A stretch of DNA of 64,000 nucleotides from the NCBI GenBank assembly GCA_037145635.1, contig JBBCXB010000003.1, positions 434,001 through 498,000 on the forward strand, given 5' to 3'. Shown here one piece after another: positions 8,154 through 17,652 of the stretch. A program made the translations under genes and the position numbers. The DNA comes from JAATFS01 sp037145635. GTDB lineage: Bacteria; Pseudomonadota; Gammaproteobacteria; Xanthomonadales; Xanthomonadaceae. Under the pieces are notes generated by a model. It did no database searches, was not told the origin of the DNA, and saw only the letters and a list, made by a program, of their open reading frames with translations. The number at the start of each line of letters is the position of its first letter. Within the stretch, counting starts at the first letter, position 1.

Positions 8154-8921
8154 TCAGGCGCGCGTGCGGGGCTGGCCCGCGGCAAGGATGAGGGCGCCGC
8201 CGCGGACCCGGTCGATCGCCTGGCGGTCGCGCAGGGCGTAGCGGAAATTGCGCTGGGCCAGCCGCGCGTGCTCGCGCATCAGCGCCTCGGCGCGCGCGCC
8301 CTGGCGCAGCGCGATCGCCTCGATCACCTGGCGGTGCTGGTCCTGTGCCAGGGTCAGGATCAGCCGCGCCTCGGGGATGCCGGCCTGGGCCATCACGAAG
8401 CCGTTCGGCGAGGCGAACGGCATCTGCACCGTGCGTGCGAACTCGCGCGCCAGCAGTGCGCTGCCGGCCATCTCGATCAGCAGCGCGTGCAGGCGCTCGT
8501 TGTGCTGCACGTAGGCGGCGAAGTCCTCCGCGTCCAGCGCCGACGCCACCACCGCGTCGAGCCGCTCCAGCAACGCCTGCGCCTGCGCCAGCTGCGCCGC
8601 GCTGGCGCCGCGCTCGGCGGCCAGCCGCGCGGCCAGGCCCTCGAGCGTGCCGCGCAGCTCGATCGCGTCGTGCACGTCGCTCTCGCTGAAGGCCTTCACC
8701 GCATAGCCGCCGCCCGGCAGCGCGTCTACCAGGCCCTCCTCGCACAGCCGCTGCAGCGCCGCGCGTACCGGCGTGCGCGAGACCCCCAGGCGCTCGACCA
8801 CCGCCAGCTCGGACAGGCGCTCGCCCGCGCCCAGCTCGCCGCCGAGGATGAGGTCGCGCAGCTCGAGCAGGGTGCGCGTGGTCTGGGCGGCGCTGGAACG
8901 GAACGGGGGCGTGCTGGACAT
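8154..8921 (-). CDS. vanR: GntR-family (FadR/FCD) regulator of vanillate demethylase
   Basis: 255 residues. N-terminal GntR winged helix (LRDLILGGELGAGERLSELAVVERLGVSRTPVRAALQRL, about residues 21-59) and an all-helical C-terminal FCD effector domain with metal/ligand-binding histidines. It is encoded between vanA and vanB on the same strand, so it is probably part of the operon it controls. Start is the ATG of MSSTPPFRSS. FCD repressors of vanAB in other proteobacteria release DNA on vanillate; the paired GTATAC palindromes upstream of vanA are the likely binding sites. The name rests on context plus family. Confidence 0.85.
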   Translation of the reverse strand: MSSTPPFRSSAAQTTRTLLELRDLILGGELGAGERLSELAVVERLGVSRTPVRAALQRLCEEGLVDALPGGGYAVKAFSESDVHDAIELRGTLEGLAARLAAERGASAAQLAQAQALLERLDAVVASALDAEDFAAYVQHNERLHALLIEMAGSALLAREFARTVQMPFASPNGFVMAQAGIPEARLILTLAQDQHRQVIEAIALRQGARAEALMREHARLAQRNFRYALRDRQAIDRVRGGALILAAGQPRTRA

Positions 8922-8962
8922 GGCGGTCGGCGTCGGTTCGGGGGGAGGGGCAGCGGGCAGGG

Positions 8963-10039
8963 TCAACCGACCCTGCGCAGGTCGAGGTCGTGCAGGCGCT
9001 GCTCGCGCGTCACCAGGCGCTCGATCAGCCGCCGCGCCCACATGCCGCCGGCATCGACGTTGAGGTTGTAGAACGCATGGTCCGGGTGCGCGTCGATCGC
9101 GCGCTGCTGCGCCTCCAGCACCGCCTCGTCCTCGCCGAACACGCCGGTCACGCCCTCGCGCAGCAGCGTGGTCATCGACTGCTCGTGCAGCGAGTGGTTG
9201 CGCATGAACGCCCAGAAGTAGTGGCAGGTCGTGGCGGTCTCGGGGGTGATGGTGTTGAGCACGTAGCCATTGACGCCCTGGCTGCGGTCGCCCTCGGGCG
9301 CGCCGGTGCCGGCGATCGCCACGCCCACGTCGATGGCGACCGTGCACGGCGCCTCGAAGCGGATGATCTGCCAGCGGTCGACCTTGCCGCGGTAGCCGAG
9401 CGCGTGCTCGATCTGGCGCGCCCAGAACGGTGGCGCGTCGATGTCGCGCATCCAGCGCGACACCGTGACCGTGCGCTCGCCGTGGACCACGTCGAACGGC
9501 GCCTCCGCCACCGCCTCCTGGCCGATGCTGGAGCCGTGCACGAAGGTCTCGTGGGTCAGGTCCATCAGGTTGTCGAGCACCAGCCGGTAGTCGCAGGCCA
9601 CGCGGATGGTGCGGCCGTCGCCGGCCCAGGCCGGGTCCTGGTTCCAGTGCAGGTCCGGCACCTGCGCCGGGTCGGCCAGCGCCGGGTCGCCCGGCCAGAT
9701 CCAGGCGTAGCGGTGGCGCTCGACCACCGGGAAGCGGCGCACGCAGGCCGACGGGTTGATGGTTTCCTGCGACGGCATGTGCACGCAGCGGCCCTGCGGG
9801 TTGTACACCAGGCCATGGTAGCCGCAGACCACGTCGTCGCCCTGCAGCCGGCCCATCGACAGCGGCACCAGGCGGTGCCAGCAGGCATCCTCGAGTGCGG
9901 TGACGGCGCCGTCCAGGGTGCGGTACAGCACCACGTCCAGGCCGCAGACCTTGCGCGGCAGCAGCGCGTGCCGGATCTCGTGGTCCCAGGCCACCGCATA
10001 CCAGGCGTTGAGGGGGAACGGGGGAAGCGGCTGGCGCAT
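8963..10039 (-). CDS. vanA: Vanillate O-demethylase oxygenase subunit
   Basis: 358 residues, the VanA family length. Removes the methyl group of vanillate as formaldehyde, giving protocatechuate. Rieske [2Fe-2S] ligands are visible: Cys53-x-His55 (ACWHRLVPL) and Cys72-x2-His75 (CGYHGLVYN). The catalytic domain that follows carries the mononuclear-iron region (DNLMDLTHETFVHGSSIG). It is the first gene of vanA-vanR-vanB; the upstream 377 bp is shared with the divergent pca operon. Substrate specificity is inferred from close resemblance to VanA and from the pca genes that consume protocatechuate. Confidence 0.93.
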   Translation of the reverse strand: MRQPLPPFPLNAWYAVAWDHEIRHALLPRKVCGLDVVLYRTLDGAVTALEDACWHRLVPLSMGRLQGDDVVCGYHGLVYNPQGRCVHMPSQETINPSACVRRFPVVERHRYAWIWPGDPALADPAQVPDLHWNQDPAWAGDGRTIRVACDYRLVLDNLMDLTHETFVHGSSIGQEAVAEAPFDVVHGERTVTVSRWMRDIDAPPFWARQIEHALGYRGKVDRWQIIRFEAPCTVAIDVGVAIAGTGAPEGDRSQGVNGYVLNTITPETATTCHYFWAFMRNHSLHEQSMTTLLREGVTGVFGEDEAVLEAQQRAIDAHPDHAFYNLNVDAGGMWARRLIERLVTREQRLHDLDLRRVG

Positions 10040-10066
10040 GACGGACTCCGGCAGGCTGGCGGGGGG

Positions 10067-10076
10067 ATGTATACAT
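10067..10076. promoter_or_regulatory. Palindromic operator candidate proximal to vanA
   Basis: ATGTATACAT is a perfect palindrome 28 bp upstream of the vanA start. It shares the GTATAC core with a second perfect palindrome 84 bp further out. Regulators of the FadR/FCD group bind short palindromes with GT...AC arms, so this is a good candidate for a VanR site. A site this close to the start codon would be at or downstream of the transcription start, consistent with repression. Confidence 0.55.
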
Positions 10077-10150
10077 GAAGGTGGCGTTGTAGCCAGAAAA
10101 GTGCATTAAACCGCGGCTTCATCCCGCTACAGCGGCTCCGCGGAGTATTT

Positions 10151-10160
10151 TTGTATACAA
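10151..10160. promoter_or_regulatory. Palindromic operator candidate distal to vanA
   Basis: TTGTATACAA is a perfect palindrome, centre-to-centre 84 bp (about eight helical turns) from ATGTATACAT at 10067. The pair could support looping by a dimeric VanR. The stretch between them is the only AT-rich part of this region and probably contains the vanA promoter. Confidence 0.55.
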
Positions 10161-10200
10161 ACCGCGGAGGCCGCGCACGCTGCGCTGCAGCATCGAAGTT

Positions 10201-10234
10201 GTTCGATTATCGATGCGGTCAACCGATAATCGCA
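10201..10234. promoter_or_regulatory. Paired PcaR-type operators at the pcaI promoter
   Basis: CGATTATCG (10204-10212) and CGATAATCG (10224-10232) form a perfect inverted pair with centres 20 bp apart, two helical turns. Extended, they read GTTCGATTATCGATG and AACCGATAATCGCAT; the Pseudomonas putida PcaR operator, as I recall it, is GTTCGATAATCGCAC. The second site abuts a -35-like TTGACC. An IclR protein closely resembling PcaR is encoded at 20186-21046, so PcaR control of pcaI is the most economical interpretation. Confidence 0.7.
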
Positions 10235-10263
10235 TTGACCTGGCCGGGCCGCCTGCCTAACGT
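10235..10263 (+). promoter_or_regulatory. Probable pcaI promoter
   Basis: TTGACC (10235-10240), 17 bp, then TAACGT (10258-10263). The -35 matches five of six consensus bases, the -10 only three of six, which suits an activator-dependent promoter. The upstream PcaR-type site ends two bases before the -35, the usual place for an IclR activator. Confidence 0.5.
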
Positions 10264-10300
10264 GACGGCCGCACGCTCATCTTTTCCGAGGACCGCACCC

Positions 10301-10420
10301 GTGGCCGACACCGCTTCCTTACGCCCCGCCGTTGCCGCTCCGGCCGCCGCCCCGGCGCGCCGTGCGGCCGAGCCCGGCGTCCGCCTGCCGCTGCGCGGCG
10401 CGATGGGCCGCCGCCGATGA
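10301..10420 (+). CDS. Possible 39-residue leader peptide overlapping pcaI
   Basis: A GTG at 10301 with GAGG nine bases upstream opens a 39-codon frame whose TGA overlaps the pcaI ATG as ATGA (10417-10420), the arrangement typical of translational coupling. The peptide is Ala/Pro/Arg-rich and resembles nothing I know, so this may be chance in GC-rich DNA. If real it would couple pcaI translation to a leader. Low confidence. Confidence 0.2.
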   Translation: MADTASLRPAVAAPAAAPARRAAEPGVRLPLRGAMGRRR

Positions 10421-11094
10421 TCGACAAGACCGTGGACGGCTACGACGCGGCGGTGGCCGACATCCCCGATGGCGCGACGGTGATGATCGGCGGCTTCGGC
10501 ACTGCCGGCATGCCGGATGCGCTGATCGACGCGCTGATCGCCCAGGGCGCGCGCGAGCTGACCCTCATCAACAACAACGCCGGTAACGGCGAGACGGGGC
10601 TGGCGGCGCTGATCAAGCACAGGCGCGTGCGCCGCATCGTGTGCTCGTTCCCGCGCCAGAGCGACTCGCAGCACTTCGACGCGGCCTACCGCGCCGGCGA
10701 AATCGAACTGGAGCTGGTGCCGCAGGGCAACCTGGCCGCGCGCATCCACGCCGCCGGCGCCGGGCTCGGCGCGATCTTCACCCCGACCGGCTACGGCACC
10801 GAGCTGGCCGCCGGCAAGGAGACGCGCGAGATCGACGGCCGCCACTACGTGCTCGAGTACCCGATCCATGCCGACTTCGCGCTGATCAAGGCGCATCGCG
10901 GCGACCGCTGGGGCAACCTGGTCTACCGCAAGACCGCGCGCAACTTCGGCCCGCTGATGGCGATGGCCGCGCGCTGCACCATCGCCCAGGTCGGCGCGGT
11001 GGTCGCGCTCGGCGAACTCGACCCCGAAGCGGTGGTGACGCCGGGCATCTTCGTCCAGCGCGTGGTCGCCGCACCCGCGAAGGAGGCCGCATGA
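10417..11094 (+). CDS. pcaI: 3-oxoadipate CoA-transferase, subunit A
   Basis: 225 residues. With PcaJ it transfers CoA from succinyl-CoA to beta-ketoadipate, the penultimate step of the pathway. Family I CoA-transferase alpha-subunit features: IPDGATVMIGGFGTAGMPDALIDAL near the N terminus and GAIFTPTGYGTELAAGKETREIDGRHYVLE in the middle. The ATG at 10417 gives MIDKTVDG, the usual start. Its stop overlaps the pcaJ start by four bases (ATGA), indicating coupled synthesis of the two subunits in equal amounts. First gene of the pca operon, preceded by PcaR-type operators. Confidence 0.95.
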   Translation: MIDKTVDGYDAAVADIPDGATVMIGGFGTAGMPDALIDALIAQGARELTLINNNAGNGETGLAALIKHRRVRRIVCSFPRQSDSQHFDAAYRAGEIELELVPQGNLAARIHAAGAGLGAIFTPTGYGTELAAGKETREIDGRHYVLEYPIHADFALIKAHRGDRWGNLVYRKTARNFGPLMAMAARCTIAQVGAVVALGELDPEAVVTPGIFVQRVVAAPAKEAA

Positions 11095-11744
11095 ACGACC
11101 CGAGCCGCCACCGCCTGGACCGCGACGCGATGGCCGCGCGCGTGGCCCGCGACATCCCCGAGGGCGCCTACGTCAACCTCGGCATCGGCCTGCCCACCAC
11201 GGTGGCCAACTTCCTGCCGGCCGACAAGGAGATCTTCCTGCAGAGCGAGAACGGCCTGCTCGGCATGGGCCCGGCGCCGACCCCGGGGGCCGAGGATCCG
11301 GACCTGATCAACGCCGGCAAGCAGCCGGTGACCCTGCTCACCGGCGGCTGCTACTTCCACCACGCCGACTCGTTCGCGATGATGCGCGGCGGCCACCTGG
11401 ACGTGTGCGTGCTCGGGGCGTTCCAGGTCTCGGTACACGGCGACCTGGCCAACTGGAGCACCGGCGCGGCCGACGCGATCCCCGCGGTGGGCGGCGCCAT
11501 GGACCTGGCGATCGGCGCCAAGCAGACCTACGTGATGATGGAGCTGCTGACCAAGCGCGGCGAGAGCAAGCTGGTGGCCGAGTGCAGCTACCCGCTGACC
11601 GGGCTGCGCTGCGTGTCGCGGGTGTATACCGACCTGGGCGTGTTCGCGCTCGGCGCCGAGGGCGCGCGGGTGATCGAAGCCGTCGACGGCGTGTCGCTGG
11701 ACGACCTGCGGCGCCTGACCGGCCTGCCGCTGGCGATGGCCTGA
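11091..11744 (+). CDS. pcaJ: 3-oxoadipate CoA-transferase, subunit B
   Basis: 217 residues. Carries the catalytic glutamate in the signature QSENGLLGMGP (about residue 50), which forms the enzyme-CoA thioester. Also visible: LLTGGCYFHHADSFAMMRGGHLDVCVLGAFQV, conserved in beta subunits. A strong ribosome-binding site AAGGAGG at 11080-11086 lies inside the end of pcaI, five bases before the ATG. The GTG at 11094 is not needed. Subunit B of the same heterodimer as PcaI; the gene is 12 bp upstream of pcaF. Confidence 0.95.
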   Translation: MNDPSRHRLDRDAMAARVARDIPEGAYVNLGIGLPTTVANFLPADKEIFLQSENGLLGMGPAPTPGAEDPDLINAGKQPVTLLTGGCYFHHADSFAMMRGGHLDVCVLGAFQVSVHGDLANWSTGAADAIPAVGGAMDLAIGAKQTYVMMELLTKRGESKLVAECSYPLTGLRCVSRVYTDLGVFALGAEGARVIEAVDGVSLDDLRRLTGLPLAMA

Positions 11745-11756
11745 CTGGAGAGTGCA

Positions 11757-12965
<1,209 letters not shown>

Positions 12966-13042
12966 GCGCGCGCAGTCCACACATCCACAGACCACCATCC
13001 GCAGACCACAGGCTCCCGCGCGGAGCCACCGGGAGGAGCAAG

Positions 13043-13759
13043 ATGAGCGATTCCACCGTCGACCCGCTGCTCGGCTACCGCCGACCGTATCCGGGCACGC
13101 AGCCGGCCTTCATCCAGCCCGGCTATGCCTCCACCGTGCGCCGCGGCCCCAGCCGCGACCCGATCGCGATCCCGGCCACGCTGTCGGAAGTCACCGGCCC
13201 CACGCTGGACCGCATCACCCTGGGCGAGCATGCCGCCGACCTCACCGCCGGCTTCCCCGGCGAGCCGCTCGGCGAGCGCATCATCGTCTCCGGCCGGGTG
13301 CTCGACGAGAACGGCCGCCCGGTGCGCAACAGCGTGGTCGAGGTCTGGCAGTGCAACGCCGCCGGCCGCTACCTGCACGCCGGCGACCAGCACGACGCAC
13401 CACTGGACCCGAACTTCACCGGCACCGGCCAGGTGCTCACCGACGCGCACGGCCGCTACCGGTTCAAGACCGTCAAGCCCGGCGCCTATCCGTGGCGCAA
13501 CCACTACAACGCCTGGCGTCCGGCGCACATCCATTTCTCGCTGCACGGCGACGGCATCGGCCAGCGCCTGGTCACGCAGATGTACTTCCCGGGCGATCCG
13601 CTGCTGGCCTACGACCCGATCTACAACTGCGTCGACGACGACAAGGCCAAGGCGCGCATGGTGTCGGCGTTCGACTGGGAGAACGCGATCAGCGAATACG
13701 CGTTGGCCTACCGCTTCGACATCGTGCTGCGCGGCCGCAAGCAGACCGTCTGGGAGTGA
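13043..13759 (+). CDS. pcaH: Protocatechuate 3,4-dioxygenase, beta subunit
   Basis: 238 residues. Bears the non-haem Fe(III) that opens the protocatechuate ring between its hydroxyls, giving 3-carboxy-cis,cis-muconate. By alignment from memory with the Pseudomonas enzyme, the four iron ligands are Tyr110 (GRYLHAG), Tyr149 (GAYPWRN), His162 and His164 (PAHIHFS), all conserved. The last residues YRFDIVLRGRKQT are also characteristic. Start is the ATG of MSDSTVDPLLGYRRP with GGAGG upstream. Followed by pcaG after four bases; the two proteins assemble as (alpha-beta-Fe) units. Confidence 0.96.
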   Translation: MSDSTVDPLLGYRRPYPGTQPAFIQPGYASTVRRGPSRDPIAIPATLSEVTGPTLDRITLGEHAADLTAGFPGEPLGERIIVSGRVLDENGRPVRNSVVEVWQCNAAGRYLHAGDQHDAPLDPNFTGTGQVLTDAHGRYRFKTVKPGAYPWRNHYNAWRPAHIHFSLHGDGIGQRLVTQMYFPGDPLLAYDPIYNCVDDDKAKARMVSAFDWENAISEYALAYRFDIVLRGRKQTVWE

Positions 13760-13763
13760 CACC

Positions 13764-14327
13764 ATGAGCTTTCACGCAACCCCTTCCCAGACGGTGGGCC
13801 CGTACTACCGCCTGGGCCTGGAGCCGCTGTACCGCACCGAGATCGCGCCGGCCACGGCCCTTGGCGAGCGCGTGCAGGTGAGCGGCACCGTGTTCGACGG
13901 CGCCGGCGTGCCGGTGGGCGACGCGGTGCTGGAGATCTGGCAGGCCGACGCCGCCGGCATCTATGCCCACCGCGACGATCCGCGCCACGACGACCACGAT
14001 CCGGCCTTCCATGGCTGGGGCCGCGTGCCCACCGACGCGGACGGGCGTTTCGCCTTCACCACGGTCAAGCCGGGCGCGGTGGCCGGTCCCCAGGGCCAGC
14101 CGCAGGCGCCGCATCTGGTGGTGCTGGTGTTCATGCGCGGACTGCTGCGCGCCGCGCCCACGCGGCTGTACTTCTCCGACGAAGCCGGCAATGCCGACGA
14201 CCCGATCCTGGCGCGGGTACCGGCCGAACGCCGCGGCACGCTGCTGGCCCACCGCACCGCGCCCGGCCAGTACGCCTGGGACGTGCGCATGCAGGGCGAG
14301 GCCGAGACCGTGTTCTTCAGTTATTGA
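13764..14327 (+). CDS. pcaG: Protocatechuate 3,4-dioxygenase, alpha subunit
   Basis: 187 residues. Structural partner of PcaH that shapes the active site and lacks iron ligands. Family signatures: PSQTVGPYYRLGL at the N terminus, VLEIWQADAAGIYAHRDD, and PHLVVLVFMRGLLRAAPTRLYFSDE. The N-terminal residues of the alpha subunit (here the TVGPYY region) contact substrate in known structures. It ends the first five-gene block pcaI-J-F-H-G; a 430-bp space without a gene separates it from pcaB. Confidence 0.95.
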   Translation: MSFHATPSQTVGPYYRLGLEPLYRTEIAPATALGERVQVSGTVFDGAGVPVGDAVLEIWQADAAGIYAHRDDPRHDDHDPAFHGWGRVPTDADGRFAFTTVKPGAVAGPQGQPQAPHLVVLVFMRGLLRAAPTRLYFSDEAGNADDPILARVPAERRGTLLAHRTAPGQYAWDVRMQGEAETVFFSY

Positions 14328-14329
14328 GC

Positions 14330-14362
14330 GGCCGCGCAGGGCAGGCGCAATCGCCTGCGGCC
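14330..14362. terminator. Hairpin after pcaG; otherwise featureless 430-bp gap
   Basis: A perfect 7-bp stem (14341-14347 with 14352-14358, loop CAAT), extended across a bulge by GGCC/GGCC, begins two bases after the pcaG stop. It lacks a T-run, so it may only protect the mRNA 3' end or act with Rho. The rest of 14328-14757 is extremely GC-rich; one open frame crosses it but its Arg/Pro/Ala-rich translation is not convincing. No operator resembling the PcaR site was found there, so pcaBDC may depend on read-through. Confidence 0.35.
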
Positions 14363-14757
14363 GGGCCGAGCTGCGCCACCGGGGGCCGTCGATCCCGGGC
14401 GCGGGCGAGCGGTCGCCGCTCCCCGGCCGGGCCGCCGTGCGCGCGCCGGCGGTCGTCGCCGTCGCAGCGCAGGCCCGGCGACACGGGCGCCGCCCGCCGC
14501 CCGGCGGCGCGGGTGGAGGGCCGGCCCGCGTACGTGCAGCCGGCATCCTCCGCCTGGCGTACCGGCCCGGGCGGTCGCAAGGGCCACGGCGGCGGCCACC
14601 GGCGGCTTCCGCTGGCGCCCGGCAGTGCGCGGCCGCCGGTCCGGCCTGCCGCAGCGGCGCCGACCACCGGCACTGCGCAACCCGCCGCACCCCCGAAGCG
14701 GGTTGGCGCTACCCTGGGGCCCTGGCCGCACCGTTCCGTTCCACCGAGACGTTCCCG

Positions 14758-16101
14758 ATGAGTTCCCGCCTTTCCCTGCTCGATCCCCTGTTCGGCGATG
14801 CCGAGGTCGACGCGCTGTTCGAGGATGCCGCGCGGCTGCAGGCCATGCTCGACGTCGAGGCCGCCCTGGCGCAGGCCGAGGCGCGCTGCGGCGTGATCCC
14901 CGGCAGCGCGGTCGCGCCGATCCAGGCCGCCTGCCAGGCCGCACGCTACGACCTGGCCGCGCTCGGCCAGGCCACCGCGCTGGCGGGCAACCCGGCGATC
15001 CCGCTGGTCAAGGCGCTCACCGGCCAGGTCAAGGCCGACGACGCGGACGCGGCGCGCTGGGTGCACTGGGGCGCGACCAGCCAGGACGTGATCGACACCG
15101 GCAGCGTGCTGCAGCTGCGCGCCGCGCTGGACGTGGTGCAGCCGAAGCTGGCCGCGCTGTGCGGGACGCTGCGCACGCTCGCCCAGGCCGAACGCGACAC
15201 CGGCCTGCCCGGCCGCACCCTGCTGCAGCAGGCGGTGCCGGTGACGTTCGGGCTCAAGGCCGCCGGCTGGCTGGACGCGCTGCAGCGGGCGCAGCGCCGG
15301 CTGCAGGCCCTGCGCGAGGACGCGCTGGTGCTGCAGTTCGGTGGCGCCGCCGGCACCCTGGCCTCGCTGCAGGCGCAGGGCCTGGCGGTGGCCGAGGCGC
15401 TGGCGCAGGTGCTGCGGCTGCCGCTGCCGGCGCTGCCCTGGCATGCCGCGCGCGACCGCATCGTCGAGGTCGGCAGCGCGTTCGCGCTGCTGGCCGGCAG
15501 CCTGGGCAAGATCGCCACCGACGTGGTGCTGCTGATGCAGTCCGAGGTCGCCGAGGCGTTCGAGCCCGCCGGCGCCGGCAAGGGCGGTTCCTCGGCGATG
15601 CCGCACAAGCGCAACCCGGTCGGCTGCGTGGCGGCCATCGCCGCGGCCACGCGCGTGCCCGGGCTGGTGTCCACGTTGTTCGCCGCGCTGCCGCAGCCGC
15701 ACGAGCGCGCCGCCGGGCAGTGGCATGCCGAATGGGAGACCGTGCCGCAGATCGTGCGCCTGGCGGCCGGCAGCCTGGCGCAGATGACCGCCGTGATCCA
15801 GGGCCTGGAGCTGGATCGCCCGCGCATGCGTGCCCACCTGGACAGCCACGGCGGCCTGCTCTACGCCGAGGCGGTGGCGGTGACGCTCGCCGCGACGCTG
15901 GGCAAGCCGGCCGCGCACGCGCTGGTGGAGGCGGCGGCCCGGCGCGCGCTGGCGCAGGAGCGTCATCTGCGCGACGTGCTGGCGGAGGACGATCGCGTGA
16001 CCGCCGCGCTGGGCGGCGACCGGCTCGCGGCCCTGTTCGCCCCCGACAGCTGGCGCGGCATGGCCGACACCTGGATCGACCGCGTCCTCGCCGGCGGTTG
16101 A
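14758..16101 (+). CDS. pcaB: 3-carboxy-cis,cis-muconate cycloisomerase
   Basis: 447 residues. Lactonises 3-carboxymuconate to 4-carboxymuconolactone in the cytoplasm. Fumarase/aspartase superfamily with the signature loop GGSSAMPHKRNPVGC near residue 280 and the HWGATSQDVIDTG segment near residue 97. The start chosen gives MSSRLSLLDPLFGD, the expected PcaB beginning. It starts the second pca block, pcaB-pcaD-pcaC, and is followed by pcaD after 29 bp. Confidence 0.95.
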   Translation: MSSRLSLLDPLFGDAEVDALFEDAARLQAMLDVEAALAQAEARCGVIPGSAVAPIQAACQAARYDLAALGQATALAGNPAIPLVKALTGQVKADDADAARWVHWGATSQDVIDTGSVLQLRAALDVVQPKLAALCGTLRTLAQAERDTGLPGRTLLQQAVPVTFGLKAAGWLDALQRAQRRLQALREDALVLQFGGAAGTLASLQAQGLAVAEALAQVLRLPLPALPWHAARDRIVEVGSAFALLAGSLGKIATDVVLLMQSEVAEAFEPAGAGKGGSSAMPHKRNPVGCVAAIAAATRVPGLVSTLFAALPQPHERAAGQWHAEWETVPQIVRLAAGSLAQMTAVIQGLELDRPRMRAHLDSHGGLLYAEAVAVTLAATLGKPAAHALVEAAARRALAQERHLRDVLAEDDRVTAALGGDRLAALFAPDSWRGMADTWIDRVLAGG

Positions 16102-16130
16102 TCCCCTCCCTCGACCCGCAGGAGCCCGAC

Positions 16131-16913
16131 ATGCCCTTCCTCGACCTCCCCACCCATCGCGTGCACTACCGCCTCGACGGTACCGAGGGCCGGCCCTGGC
16201 TGACCTTCTGCAACTCGCTCGGCACCGACCTGCACATGTGGGACGAGCAGGTCGAGGCGCTGGCGCCGCACTACCGCCTGCTGCGCTACGACCGCCGCGG
16301 GCACGGCGACTCCGGCGTGCCGGCCGGCCCGTACCGCGTCGACGACCTGGGGGCGGACGTGCTGGCGCTGTGGCAGGCGCTGGGGATCGAGCGCAGCCAC
16401 TTCTGCGGGCTCTCGATCGGCGGGCTCACCGGGCAGTGGCTGGGGCTGCACGCCGGAGCGCGCCTGGACCGCCTGGTGGTCAGCGCCACCGCGCAGAAGA
16501 TCGGCACTGCCGAGAGCTGGCAGGCACGCATCGCCCAGGTGCAGGCCGAGGGCCTGACCGCGCTGGCCGAGGCGACGGTGCAGCGCTGGTTCACCCCCGC
16601 CTTCGCCGAGCAGCATCCGCAGCGGCTGGACAACATCGTCGCCGAGTTCGTCTCCACCTCGCCGGAAGGCTACGTGGCCTGCTGCCAGGCCGTGGCCGAC
16701 GCCGATTTCCGCGACCGGCTCGGCGCGGTGACGGTGCCGGTGCTGGCGATCGCCGGCGAGGACGACCCGGTGTGCCCGCCCGGCGACCTGCGCGACCTCG
16801 CCTACGCGGTGGAGCACGGCCGGTACGCGCACGTGCCCGGCCGCCATATCTGCAACGTGGAGTCGGCCCAGGCGTTCAACCGGCTGCTGCTCGACTTCCT
16901 GCAGGGCGCCTAG
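16131..16913 (+). CDS. pcaD: 3-oxoadipate enol-lactonase
   Basis: 260 residues. Alpha/beta-hydrolase that opens beta-ketoadipate enol-lactone to beta-ketoadipate. The triad is visible: Ser95 in FCGLSIGGLTGQ, Asp in AGEDDPVCPP and His in PGRHICNVE. In some bacteria pcaD and pcaC are fused (pcaL); here they are two genes, with 169 bp between them. The upstream GGAG lies seven bases before the ATG. Specific name from the strong PcaD similarity and the operon. Confidence 0.95.
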   Translation: MPFLDLPTHRVHYRLDGTEGRPWLTFCNSLGTDLHMWDEQVEALAPHYRLLRYDRRGHGDSGVPAGPYRVDDLGADVLALWQALGIERSHFCGLSIGGLTGQWLGLHAGARLDRLVVSATAQKIGTAESWQARIAQVQAEGLTALAEATVQRWFTPAFAEQHPQRLDNIVAEFVSTSPEGYVACCQAVADADFRDRLGAVTVPVLAIAGEDDPVCPPGDLRDLAYAVEHGRYAHVPGRHICNVESAQAFNRLLLDFLQGA

Positions 16914-17082
16914 GCGTGCGCGCGGCCGGAGCCGCACGAGCGGTGCACGCGCCGTAGCCGCCACGCCGGCGTGCGTGACAGGTGCGTGCCGCCGGCCGGC
17001 CAGGCCGACGTGCCCGCCGCCGCGACACGGCCCGACGCCGCCCCTGCCTCCGCTTCTTCCCCTGACCCGATCGGAAACCGCA

Positions 17083-17469
17083 ATGGACGAGAAACAACGC
17101 TACGAAGCCGGGCTGCAGGTCCGCAAGGCCGTGCTCGGCGAAGCCCACGTCGAGCGCTCGCTGGCGGCGCGCACCGATTTCACCACCGAGTTCCAGGACT
17201 TCATCACCCGCACCGCCTGGGGCACGGTCTGGACCCGTGACGGCCTGCCGCGGCATACCCGCTCGCTGCTGACCCTGGTGATGATGGTCGCGCTCGGCCA
17301 CGACGAGGAGTTCAAGCTGCATGTGCGCGCCGCGCGCAACAACGGCGTGACCGCGGACGAGATCAAGGAGGTGCTGCTGCAGGCGGCCATCTACTGCGGC
17401 GTGCCGGCGGCCAACCACGCGTTCGCGCTGGCCGCGCCGATCCTGGCCGAGCAGGCGGCCGAGGGCTGA
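17083..17469 (+). CDS. pcaC: 4-carboxymuconolactone decarboxylase
   Basis: 128 residues, the full length of single-domain PcaC. Decarboxylates 4-carboxymuconolactone to the enol-lactone, the step between PcaB and PcaD. CMD-family features: RYEAGLQVRKAVLGEAHVERS, TRSLLTLVMMVALG and the C-terminal EVLLQAAIYCGVPAANHAF. It ends the pca block; with pcaI, J, F, H, G, B and D the window holds every enzyme from protocatechuate to central metabolism. Confidence 0.95.
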   Translation: MDEKQRYEAGLQVRKAVLGEAHVERSLAARTDFTTEFQDFITRTAWGTVWTRDGLPRHTRSLLTLVMMVALGHDEEFKLHVRAARNNGVTADEIKEVLLQAAIYCGVPAANHAFALAAPILAEQAAEG

Positions 17470-17652
17470 GATCGCCGGCATGCGCCGCGCGCCAGGTCCG
17501 CCGGCCTCCGGCGGTACCGGCGCGGGCCGTGCACGGTCCCGGGTCGCCTTCCGCACGGTCCTGGCGGCGGCGCCGGCGCGCACCGCCACCGCAGGGTGGC
17601 TCCGGCGCGGCCGAATCCCCGCGGCACGTGACCGTGCCGGCCCCGGACCGCC

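Noticed and set aside
14324..14761. A 145-residue plus-strand frame in the pcaG-pcaB gap
   Set aside because: Arg/Pro/Ala/Gly-rich with no ribosome-binding site or similarity; it overlaps the pcaB start.
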